A stretch of DNA of 21,319 nt, from NCBI GenBank assembly GCA_019310195.1, contig JAFDET010000097.1:1-21319 (forward strand). The letters are read 5' to 3'. The notes beneath the pieces are model-generated. The model was not told the origin of the DNA, made no database searches, and saw nothing but the letters and a program-made list of their open reading frames with translations. The stretch is from Deltaproteobacteria bacterium (GTDB lineage: Bacteria > Myxococcota_A > UBA9160 > JAFDET01). A program made the position numbers and the translations under genes. Position 1 is the stretch's first letter. Every line of letters begins with the position of its first letter. This document shows, piece after piece, positions 14,089 through 20,802 of the stretch.

Positions 14089-15144
14089 CTAGCGCAGGCG
14101 GGACTCGATCCAGGAGAGCAGGCGCTCGGCTTCCAGGACGTGGAGCTCGATGGTCAGAACGCGCACGTCGGCATCGCCGACCCAGGCCGGCAGGATCTTG
14201 ACGGCGTCCTTCTCCGTGGTCACCCAGAGCGGCGCCTCCTCCGCCAGGCCGGAGACGTCCGCGGGCCGGTAGCTGTGATGGTCCGGGAAATTGCGCTCGG
14301 CCACCACGCGGGCGCCCAGGGACGCCAGACTGCGCCGCAACGAGTCCGGGTTGGCGATCCCCGTCAACATCCCCACATCGCAGGCGTGGAGCCAGGAGGG
14401 ACGTTCACCGGCGCCGCCGGCCAGCGGCCGCAGGGTTGCCGGATTGCGACGGGCTGCGAAGCGGGGCGCCTCGGGAGCGAGCTCGCCCAGTCGGCTCGCG
14501 TCCTCCTCCGGCAGTGGCCCGTCCACCACCAGGATCGCGTCGGCATGGCGCAGCGCGCGGGCGGGCTCGCGCAGCGGACCCCGCGGCAAGACGCAGCCAT
14601 TGCCCAGCCCCAAGCCGCCGTCGATCACGATCAGGTCCAGATCCCGCGCCAGACGGTGGTGTTGGAACCCGTCGTCCAGCACGACGACGTCCGCGCCGAA
14701 GGCGGAGACGGCGCGCAGCCCCACCACGCCCCGGTCGGGGCCCACCAGGACCGGAACGCCGGGCGCGTGCGCCGCCAGCAGCAGCGGCTCGTCGCCCGCG
14801 CTCACCACGTCGCCGCGCACGTGGCGGCCGTCGGACACCACACGCACCGCCTCGCGACCGCGACGCCGGTAGCCGCGCGTAGCCAGGGCCACCTTGGTTC
14901 CGCGGCGGTGCAGCTCGCGAGCCAGCCACGCGGCGGTGGGTGTCTTGCCGGCCCCGCCCACCACCGGGCTGCCGACACTCACCACCTTGCAGGCGAGCTG
15001 CTTGCGGCGCCGCCAGCCGCGCTGGTAGAGGCCGCGGTGCAGCCGTGCCGCGGCGCCGTAGACGAGCGACATCGGCCAGAGCGGCGCCAGCAGCCAGCGG
15101 CTGCGGCCCGAGTCTTCGCGCCGGTAGAGCCAGGCACCTCTCAT
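14089..15144 (-). CDS. lpxK: Tetraacyldisaccharide 4'-kinase
   Basis: 351-residue inner-membrane-associated kinase that phosphorylates the 4' position of the lipid A precursor. An N-terminal helix lies near 16-33 (RWLLAPLWPMSLVYGAAA). The P-loop GSPVVGGAGKTPT is at 58-70, GYRRRGRE follows, GDEP is at 117-120, and the family block VVVLDDGFQHH ends at 163. LIVIDGGLGLGNGCVLPRGP and VTTEKDAVKILP are also typical. Start ATG at 15144 overlaps the waaA stop as ATGA; open frame further upstream is a shadow of waaA. It is the last gene of the lipid A operon in this window. Confidence 0.95.
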   Translation of the reverse strand: MRGAWLYRREDSGRSRWLLAPLWPMSLVYGAAARLHRGLYQRGWRRRKQLACKVVSVGSPVVGGAGKTPTAAWLARELHRRGTKVALATRGYRRRGREAVRVVSDGRHVRGDVVSAGDEPLLLAAHAPGVPVLVGPDRGVVGLRAVSAFGADVVVLDDGFQHHRLARDLDLIVIDGGLGLGNGCVLPRGPLREPARALRHADAILVVDGPLPEEDASRLGELAPEAPRFAARRNPATLRPLAGGAGERPSWLHACDVGMLTGIANPDSLRRSLASLGARVVAERNFPDHHSYRPADVSGLAEEAPLWVTTEKDAVKILPAWVGDADVRVLTIELHVLEAERLLSWIESRLR

Positions 15145-16409
15145 GCAGCCTGCCCTGCCCCGCCCAGCGTCGCCTCCACCAGGTCGGCGCTGCGCTCCGA
15201 CGCGCCCCGCGCGGGCTCGAGCCCACGACGGCCTGCCTCCCCGCGGCGACGCGCCGCCTCGGGATCCGCCAGCGCCGCGGCAAACGCATCGCCCAGCCCC
15301 TCGGCATCCGTCACCCGGCCCACCGCCCCCGAAGGAGCGAGCAGATCGAGGACGTGGCGCACGTTGTCGGCGTGCGGACCCAGCACCGCCGGGCAACCGG
15401 CCTGGAGCGGCTCGACCAGGTTGTGGCCTCCGCGCGGAACCAGGGATCCGCCGACGAAGGCCAGACAGGCCCGCTGGAAGATCCCGGGCAGCTCACCCAA
15501 CGAGTCCAACAGCATCACTTCCCCGGCGCGCAGCGGCTCCGCCCCCGCTGCGCTGCGCCGGCACAGCCGACGTCCGGCCGCGCTCACCGCGGAGGCAACC
15601 GCGTCGAAGCGTTCCGCGTGACGCGGCGCCAGCACCAGGGCACCTCGGCTCCCAGCCGCCTCGGCGCGGGCAAAGGCCTCCAGCGCCGCACGCTCCTCGC
15701 CCTCATGCGTGCTGGCCGCCACCACGAACGGGCCCGTCCCCAGCAGCACCAGCAGATCGTCGGCCGGCGCGTCGGTCTCCAGCGGCTCGAGCTTCAAGTC
15801 TCCCGTGACCCGCACGCGCCCAGCGTCGACACCCAGGCGCACGAAGCGCTCGGCGTCGGCTTCGGTGCGGGCCCCCACCGCGGACAGGTGGCCGACGGTC
15901 GAGCGGGCCAGGGCGCCGAAGCGCTGCCAGCGGGCGAGCGAGCGCTCCGACAGCCGCGCCGAGACCGAGATCACGGGAACGCCGCGCTCCGCCGCCGCCC
16001 GAAGCCAGAACGGCCAGAGCTCGTTCTCCACCATCACCAGGGCAGCCGGGGCCACGCGATCCAGCGCCGCGGCCACACACCAGGGATGATCCAGCGGCGC
16101 CAGGGCCGACGGGATGTCGGGGTGCGTGCGGCGCAGCACCTGGCGGCCGGCCGGCGTCTGCGACGTTGCGCACAGCGCCCGGCCGGCGCTTCCCAGGCGA
16201 TTCAGCAGACGCGACGCCGCCAGCACCTCGCCCACGCTGGCCGCGTGCACCCAGAGAGCCCCCGGCTCCACTGCGCTCTCCCGAAACGGAGCGCCCAACC
16301 GTTCGGCCAGGCCCACCCGGGCGCGCGGCCGAGCCACCAGCAGCAGCGCGCCGGGGACGGCGCCGGCCAGTGCCAGGAGCGCCGCCGCGCTATGCCCCAA
16401 CGGACCCAT
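15141..16409 (-). CDS. waaA: Kdo transferase (WaaA/KdtA)
   Basis: 422-residue GT30 enzyme that attaches Kdo to the lipid A precursor, anchored by an N-terminal hydrophobic segment (SAAALLALAGAVPGALLLVA). WVHAASVGEVLAA contains the conserved SxGE with its catalytic Glu. Other blocks are VENELWPFWLRAA, SARLSERSLARW, VTGDLKLEP, VVAASTHEGEE, LAPRHAERFD and FVGGSLVPRGGHNLVEPL. Start ATG at 16409 overlaps the end of lpxB by 20 bases. Whether it adds one or two Kdo cannot be read from the sequence, but a KdkA in the same window fits a Kdo-phosphate core. Confidence 0.95.
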   Translation of the reverse strand: MGPLGHSAAALLALAGAVPGALLLVARPRARVGLAERLGAPFRESAVEPGALWVHAASVGEVLAASRLLNRLGSAGRALCATSQTPAGRQVLRRTHPDIPSALAPLDHPWCVAAALDRVAPAALVMVENELWPFWLRAAAERGVPVISVSARLSERSLARWQRFGALARSTVGHLSAVGARTEADAERFVRLGVDAGRVRVTGDLKLEPLETDAPADDLLVLLGTGPFVVAASTHEGEERAALEAFARAEAAGSRGALVLAPRHAERFDAVASAVSAAGRRLCRRSAAGAEPLRAGEVMLLDSLGELPGIFQRACLAFVGGSLVPRGGHNLVEPLQAGCPAVLGPHADNVRHVLDLLAPSGAVGRVTDAEGLGDAFAAALADPEAARRRGEAGRRGLEPARGASERSADLVEATLGGAGQAA

Positions 16410-17550
16410 CGATCATCTCCGCGGCAATGGCCGAAGCGCGCCCGGCGGCGCCGCCCTCGCCCAGAAGGCGCCGCACCTCGCGCAGATCGGCCTGCTGGGC
16501 GTCGCGCGCAACGCCGCCCAACAGCGCCCGCACCGCCTCCGCGATGCGTTCCGGATCGGCGTCCTCCTGCACGAACTCGGGCATCACGGGCCGGCCCGCG
16601 ATCAGGTTGGGCATGGCGTACTGGCTCACGCTACCCAGGCGCCGCGCCACGAAGACCGACACCGGGTTGGCCACCCCCACCACCGCCGTCGGCGTCCCCA
16701 GCAGCGCGAGCTCCACGGTCGCAGTTCCGGGCATCGCCAAGGCCACGTCGGCGGCGCGCATCGCCGCATGGGTGTGGCCCTGGATGACATCCAACCGCAA
16801 GAGCGCCGGCAGTCCAACCTCGGCCAGTCGCGCCTGCACTTCCGCGCAATCCAGGGTGGGTGCCAGCGCCAGGACAAACGCCAGGCGCGGGTCGCGCGCG
16901 TGAAGCTTCCGCGCCACATCCACGTACAGCGGCAGGTTGTAGCGCAGCTCGTTGCGCCGGCTGCCGGGCAGCAGCAGCACCAGCGGCCGCTCCGCATCCA
17001 GACCCAGGGCCCCACGGGCGGCAGCGCGATCGGCAGCACTGCAAGGCGACAGGCGCTCGACCAGGGGATGGCCGACGAAGTCCACGGGAAGCGACGTGCC
17101 GGCGTACACGTCGGGCTCGAAGGGGAAGATCACCGCCATGCGGTCGACACGTCTTGCGATCTTTCCGATGCGCCAGCGACGCCAAGCCCACACCTGGGGA
17201 CTCACGTAGTAGAGGATGGGGATCCCCCGCCGCCGAACCCGGCGCGCGAAGGGAATGTTGAAGTCCGGGGAGTCCACCAGCACCACCAGATCCGGACGCT
17301 CGCCGACCAGCGCGCGGGACAAGCGGCGCCAGGCTCCGACGATACGCCGCAGGCTGGCCAGCACTTCGACGAGCCCGCCGATGGCCAACTCGCGCTGATG
17401 CACCGTCAGCTCCGCACCTGCCTTCTCCAACTCGGCGCCACCGATCCCGATCACACGCAGGTCGGGCACGCGTTGACGCAGCGCCTGCATCAGGGCGCCG
17501 GCGTGCAGATCCCCGGATGCGTCTCCCGCGGAGACGAGTACGGTGGTCAT
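16390..17550 (-). CDS. lpxB: Lipid A disaccharide synthase
   Basis: 386-residue GT19 enzyme joining UDP-diacylglucosamine and lipid X. The N-terminus VLVSAGDASGDLHAG is the family signature (Asp where Glu is commoner). It is followed by VIGIGGAELEKAGAEL, LVVLVDSPDFNIPFAR, the diagnostic ILYYVSPQVWAWRRWR, VIFPFEPDVY, VDFVGHPLVE, LLLPGSRRNEL and the C-terminal AMPGTATVELALLGTPTAVV. Start ATG at 17550 overlaps the oxidoreductase stop as ATGA. The length is normal. Confidence 0.96.
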   Translation of the reverse strand: MTTVLVSAGDASGDLHAGALMQALRQRVPDLRVIGIGGAELEKAGAELTVHQRELAIGGLVEVLASLRRIVGAWRRLSRALVGERPDLVVLVDSPDFNIPFARRVRRRGIPILYYVSPQVWAWRRWRIGKIARRVDRMAVIFPFEPDVYAGTSLPVDFVGHPLVERLSPCSAADRAAARGALGLDAERPLVLLLPGSRRNELRYNLPLYVDVARKLHARDPRLAFVLALAPTLDCAEVQARLAEVGLPALLRLDVIQGHTHAAMRAADVALAMPGTATVELALLGTPTAVVGVANPVSVFVARRLGSVSQYAMPNLIAGRPVMPEFVQEDADPERIAEAVRALLGGVARDAQQADLREVRRLLGEGGAAGRASAIAAEMIDGSVGA

Positions 17551-18500
17551 GCCAGCTCGGAGACGTCGGGCATCGCCTCGATCACACGCAGGGCGGTGCG
17601 CAGCGCCGACAGGGCATCGCGCGCCGACACCACGGGGTGATCCCGATCGCGCACCGAGGCCACGAAGGCGCGAAGCTGTGCCATCAACGCATCCTCGGGA
17701 TCGAACTCGAGCTTCTCCATCTCGATGCGGGGCTCGCCCTCGGTCGGAGTCCGCCGGAAGATCACCACGGAGTGCTCCAGGAGGTCGATGGAAAAGTAGC
17801 CATCGTGCTGGAAGAAGCGCAGCTTGCGCATGGGCGTGGGCGAGACCCGGCTGGCGGTGACATTGGCAACGCAGCCGGTTGCGAACGTGATCCGGGCGTT
17901 CGCGATGTCCACCTTGTCCGTGAGCACGGGAACGCCCACCGCTTCCACCCGCTCGGGCTCCTCGCCGACGAGTCGCTGGATCAGATCCAGATCGTGAATC
18001 ATCAGGTCCCGCACGACGTCTACGTCGGTAGAGCGATCCGGGAACGGCCCCAGCCGGTGCGCCTCGACGAACAGCGGACGCTGGGTGTGCGCCATCACGG
18101 CCTGGAGTGCGGGATTGAAGCGCTCCAGGTGACCCACCTGCAGGACCCGGCCGGAGCGGTGGGCCAGGTCGAGCAGGGCTTCCGCCTCCTCCAGGTCCGC
18201 CGCCAAGGGCTTCTCCACCAGCACGTCCAGACCCGCGCGCAGCAGGTCCTCGGCGATGATCCGATGGCTGACCGTGGGCGCCGCTACGATGGCGGCGTCC
18301 GCGAAACCCGCCAGCTCCCGGTGATCCTCGAAGGCCGGAACCCCGTGCGCCTCGGCCGCCTGCTTGCGACGCTCCGGGTCGGGTTCCACCAGACAGGTCA
18401 GGGCGACACCGGGCTCGGATTCGGCCAGCTCGGTCACCTTGCGCAGATGCAGTCGCCCCATGTAGCCGGAGCCGACCACTGCGATGCGCAACGGCTTCAC
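17547..18500 (-). CDS. Gfo/Idh/MocA family NAD(P)-dependent oxidoreductase
   Basis: 317-residue sugar dehydrogenase-type protein. The Rossmann motif IAVVGSGYMGRLH is at 6-18, and the catalytic Lys is in LVEKPLA (Lys97). VGHLERFNP, RDLMIHDLDLI (usual active-site His region) and FRRTPTEGEPRIEMEKLEF follow. It is coupled on both sides (GTGA with lpxI, ATGA with lpxB). An oxidoreductase at this position is known from other deltaproteobacterial lpx operons, but its substrate is not settled. GnnA, the UDP-GlcNAc C3 dehydrogenase for 3-amino lipid A, belongs to the same family, which makes that role possible; its aminotransferase partner GnnB is not in this window. Confidence 0.9.
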   Translation of the reverse strand: MKPLRIAVVGSGYMGRLHLRKVTELAESEPGVALTCLVEPDPERRKQAAEAHGVPAFEDHRELAGFADAAIVAAPTVSHRIIAEDLLRAGLDVLVEKPLAADLEEAEALLDLAHRSGRVLQVGHLERFNPALQAVMAHTQRPLFVEAHRLGPFPDRSTDVDVVRDLMIHDLDLIQRLVGEEPERVEAVGVPVLTDKVDIANARITFATGCVANVTASRVSPTPMRKLRFFQHDGYFSIDLLEHSVVIFRRTPTEGEPRIEMEKLEFDPEDALMAQLRAFVASVRDRDHPVVSARDALSALRTALRVIEAMPDVSELA

Positions 18501-19333
18501 GCCGGCCCCTCGGAGGGAACCCCGACTACCGAAATGTCGGCGTCATCGGCCGCGGCCACGACGGCGTCGCGCTCCAGCACCACGGTTCGCCCGGCCTCGA
18601 AGGCCAGGACGCCCGCACCCGCCCGCACCATCGCCTCCAGGGTTCCGACGCCGATGGCCGGCATGTCGAAGCGCGGGTCCTGACCCGGCTTGGCCACCTT
18701 GACGATCACCAGGCGGCCACCGGGCGCCAGCGCGCCCGCTCGCTGGATGGTGGCGTCGGTGCCCTCGATGGCCTCCACCGCAATCACCGCGCGCTCGCGG
18801 ATGACCACGCTCTGGCCGATGTCGTGGGCGCCCATGGCCCGTGCCACGGGCCAACCGAAGGCGACGTCGGCCCAGCCGGCCTCATCGGGCGCGTGGCGAC
18901 CCAGCGGGCCGACGCCGGCAAAGAGGTCGGGCGCGGCGTCAGACTGCACCATGAGCGCGATTCCATCGGCTTCCAGCTCCGTGGCCAGGGCGCTCTGGAT
19001 GCTGTCGTCCTTGCGATCGGCCAGGCGCTGCAGCGCAGACACCGCCCGAGCGTCCAGATGCAGCGCGGCAGGGTCGTAGAGCACCGTCTTGGGGATCTTT
19101 CCCGCCACCACCGCGCGCTCCACGCCCTCGGCACGGAATGCGTCGACGAGCTTCTGCACCTCGCCCACGTGCACCCAGGCCAGCGCGTCGGCCTCGGCTT
19201 CGAGGCCGGCATCCGCCATGCCCACCAGACCGACGACGACCACTCGTTCGCCGCGTCGGCGGGCCGCGCGAACGATGTCCAGCGGGAAGCGCCCCCTTCC
19301 CGCCAGGACCCCCAGGGCGCCGGCAACGGGCAC
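18497..19333 (-). CDS. lpxI: UDP-2,3-diacylglucosamine pyrophosphatase LpxI
   Basis: 278-residue LpxI (DUF1009), which hydrolyses UDP-diacylglucosamine to lipid X in bacteria lacking LpxH. The N-terminal GALGVLAGRGRFPLDIVRAA matches the family opening, and VHVGEVQKLVDAFRAEGV, VAGKIPKTVLY, RKDDSIQSALATELEADG and GQSVVIRERAVIAVEAIEG follow. KPGQDPRFDMPAIGVGT is the catalytic C-terminal block. The start is GTG at 19333, whose first base is the final base of the palindromic element; the upstream open frame to 19438 is element sequence. The insertion therefore replaced the native region just upstream of the start. Confidence 0.93.
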   Translation of the reverse strand: MPVAGALGVLAGRGRFPLDIVRAARRRGERVVVVGLVGMADAGLEAEADALAWVHVGEVQKLVDAFRAEGVERAVVAGKIPKTVLYDPAALHLDARAVSALQRLADRKDDSIQSALATELEADGIALMVQSDAAPDLFAGVGPLGRHAPDEAGWADVAFGWPVARAMGAHDIGQSVVIRERAVIAVEAIEGTDATIQRAGALAPGGRLVIVKVAKPGQDPRFDMPAIGVGTLEAMVRAGAGVLAFEAGRTVVLERDAVVAAADDADISVVGVPSEGPA

Positions 19334-19500
19334 TAGGAGCCTGACCCAAGATGGGGTGCGCCGGCCCGGGCGTCGAGACGCCGCGCTGGCAAGGCGCGCG
19401 ACGGAGCCATAGTCGTAGCTACGGCGCAGGGAGCGCAACGCAGCCAGCGCGGATGGATCGGCGTCCGGACGGTGTGCCCCATCTTGGGTCGGGCTCCTAG
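19333..19500. mobile_element. 168-bp palindromic CTAG-bounded MITE-like element, copy 2
   Basis: The ends are CTAGGAGCCTGACCC (left) and, read inward from the right, CTAGGAGCCCGACCC; both continue identically as AAGATGGGG, so 23 of 24 terminal bases pair. The centre is GTAGCTAC at 19415-19422. The core 19384-19440 matches the copy 1 core at 55 of 57 positions in the opposite orientation, although the outer arms differ. It sits exactly between the lpxA stop (TAG at 19499-19497) and the lpxI start (GTG at 19333). There is no ORF. In the operon transcript it would form a long hairpin. IS5-type parentage is inferred from GAGCCTGACCC-like ends. Confidence 0.87.
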
Positions 19501-20033
19501 CGGATGAACCCGCGCTCCGACTTCTCCAGGAAGGCCACGAGCTGAGCCACCTCGGGCACGCCCCCGAGCTCCTCGCGCACCCGCTCCAGCGCCGGCTCGA
19601 GCCGAAGCTTGGAATGGAAGAGCACGTGATAGGCGTGCTTCAGGCTCCGGATGGCGTCGTCGGAGAAACCACGCCGCCGGATTCCCACCAGGTTCAGGCC
19701 CACCAGCCGGGCCCGATCGCCGGCCACCATGGAGAAGGGAAGCGCATCCTTCGGAAGCATCGAGTTGGCTGCGGTCATCACCGACTCGCCGACCCGGCAG
19801 AACTGGTGCAGCCCGGTGTAGGAGCCCAGCACCGCATGGTCCTCGATCACCGCGTGCCCGGCGAGCCCGACGTAGCCGCCCATGATCACGTCAGACCCCA
19901 CCCGGCAGTCGTGACCGATGTGGCAGTTGTTCATGATCAAGTTGTCGTCGCCCATGCGGGTGCAGCCGCCGCCCTTGGGCGTCCCCACGTGCATGCTCAC
20001 GCCTTCCCGGATCACGTTGTTGCGTCCGATCAC
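19497..20033 (-). CDS. lpxA: LpxA, C-terminal fragment (split UDP-GlcNAc acyltransferase)
   Basis: 178-residue ORF covering most of the left-handed beta-helix and the C-terminal helices of LpxA, which acylates UDP-GlcNAc at the 3 position. VIGRNNVIREGVSMHVGT, then NNCHIGHDC (the His pair equivalent to E. coli His122/His125), GLAGHAVI (His144) and LHQFCRVG (His160), then GLNLVGIRRRGFSDDAI and the C-terminal FLEKSERGFIR. The GTG at 20033 overlaps the stop of the N-terminal fragment as GTGA. Compared with E. coli, about 13 residues (EVNQDLKYAGEPT), including Asp74 and Lys76, are missing at the junction. The stop TAG is part of the palindromic element boundary. A normal one-piece LpxA would be about 258 residues. 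Confidence 0.85.
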   Translation of the reverse strand: MIGRNNVIREGVSMHVGTPKGGGCTRMGDDNLIMNNCHIGHDCRVGSDVIMGGYVGLAGHAVIEDHAVLGSYTGLHQFCRVGESVMTAANSMLPKDALPFSMVAGDRARLVGLNLVGIRRRGFSDDAIRSLKHAYHVLFHSKLRLEPALERVREELGGVPEVAQLVAFLEKSERGFIR

Positions 20034-20233
20034 CAGGCGCCGATGGCCGCAAAGGGGAAGATGCGCGTTCCCGCGCCGACGCCGGTGTGCCCCTGGACCA
20101 CCACGTGCGCCTGGAGAACGACGTTCTCCCCCAGCTCCACGTCCGGCCCGACGGAGCAGTGCGGTCCGATCTCCACGCCCTCGGCCAGCTTGGCACGCGG
20201 ATCGACGACGGCGCTGGGATGAACGCTGGACAC
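20030..20233 (-). CDS. lpxA: LpxA, N-terminal fragment (split UDP-GlcNAc acyltransferase)
   Basis: 67-residue ORF with the first hexapeptide-repeat coils: VHPSAVVDPRAKLAEGVEIG, PHCSVGPDVELGENVVLQAH, then VVVQGHTGVGAGTRIFPFAA and IGAW, where it stops. In intact LpxA, IG would be followed by a loop with QDLKY, then RLVIG; here the DNA ...ATCGG runs straight into CGCCTGGTGATC, so about 40 bases (1 plus 13 codons) seem deleted and the frame is lost. Start GTG at 20233 lies 7 bases after the skp stop. lpxD and fabZ, normally found between skp and lpxA, are absent. Confidence 0.82.
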   Translation of the reverse strand: MSSVHPSAVVDPRAKLAEGVEIGPHCSVGPDVELGENVVLQAHVVVQGHTGVGAGTRIFPFAAIGAW

Positions 20234-20240
20234 GGGTGGC

Positions 20241-20765
20241 TCAGCCCTTCTTCTTGTTGAACTGCTCGATGACCGCGTCCGTGATGTCGAGCGCCTCGCG
20301 CGAGTACAACAGCCCCGGTGAAGCGCGCTCGACGATCAGGGTGAATCCTTGCTCGCGGCCGATGCTCTGGACCACGTTGATCATCTTCTTGCGCAGGGGG
20401 CCGACGATGCGCTCCTCGTCCACCTTGAACTTGCCCTCCAGCTCCTTCATCTCGGACTCGATCTCGTTCTTGAGCTCGAGCAAATCCAGCTGCCGCTGGT
20501 AGAGCGCATCCTCCGACAGCACGAACTTCTTGCTCTTGAGCTCCTCCTGGAGCTCCTTGAAGCGCTCGATCCGCGGCTGCACCCGGGCCTCGGCTTCGCG
20601 CTGCTTGCGCGCCAGCTCCTCGCGCGCCGCCTTGCCCTCGTCTGTGGAGTTGAGGGCCTGGTTGACGTCGACCACCGCGATGCGCAGCGGCTCGTCATCC
20701 GCCCCGGTGGCCCCCACCAACACGGCGAGGAGCCCAATGGCCAGAAAGGTTCTCGATGCTCTCAT
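20241..20765 (-). CDS. skp: OmpH/Skp periplasmic chaperone
   Basis: 174-residue Skp-family chaperone that holds unfolded outer-membrane proteins for BamA. It has a signal peptide (RTFLAIGLLAVLVGATGA), then the family strand IAVVDVNQALNSTDEGKAA and a long charged coiled coil (about residues 50-130, for example RKQREAEARVQPRIERFKEL) forming the tentacles. It ends in INVVQSIGREQGFTLIVE and SREALDITDAVIEQFNKKKG. ATG at 20765 is preferred over the GTG at 20783 because AGAGGA lies at proper spacing before it and the signal peptide length is then normal. It lies directly downstream of bamA, as usual. Confidence 0.93.
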   Translation of the reverse strand: MRASRTFLAIGLLAVLVGATGADDEPLRIAVVDVNQALNSTDEGKAAREELARKQREAEARVQPRIERFKELQEELKSKKFVLSEDALYQRQLDLLELKNEIESEMKELEGKFKVDEERIVGPLRKKMINVVQSIGREQGFTLIVERASPGLLYSREALDITDAVIEQFNKKKG

Positions 20766-20802
20766 AGGGTCATTCCTCTGCACGGCAGCCGCGCCGCGTG
20801 GT

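Noticed and set aside
13747..15621. Plus-strand ORF opposite the lipoprotein, lpxK and waaA genes
   Set aside because: Shadow; composition dominated by Arg, Pro and Ala with no domain.
14940..17640. Overlapping plus-strand ORFs (14940-16787 and 16114-17640) opposite waaA and lpxB
   Set aside because: Shadows of waaA and lpxB.
17517..18683. Plus-strand ORF opposite the Gfo/Idh gene
   Set aside because: Shadow of a clearly conserved minus-strand gene.
19334..19438. N-terminal extension of LpxI into the palindromic element
   Set aside because: Encoded by element sequence; the family N-terminus fits the GTG at 19333.
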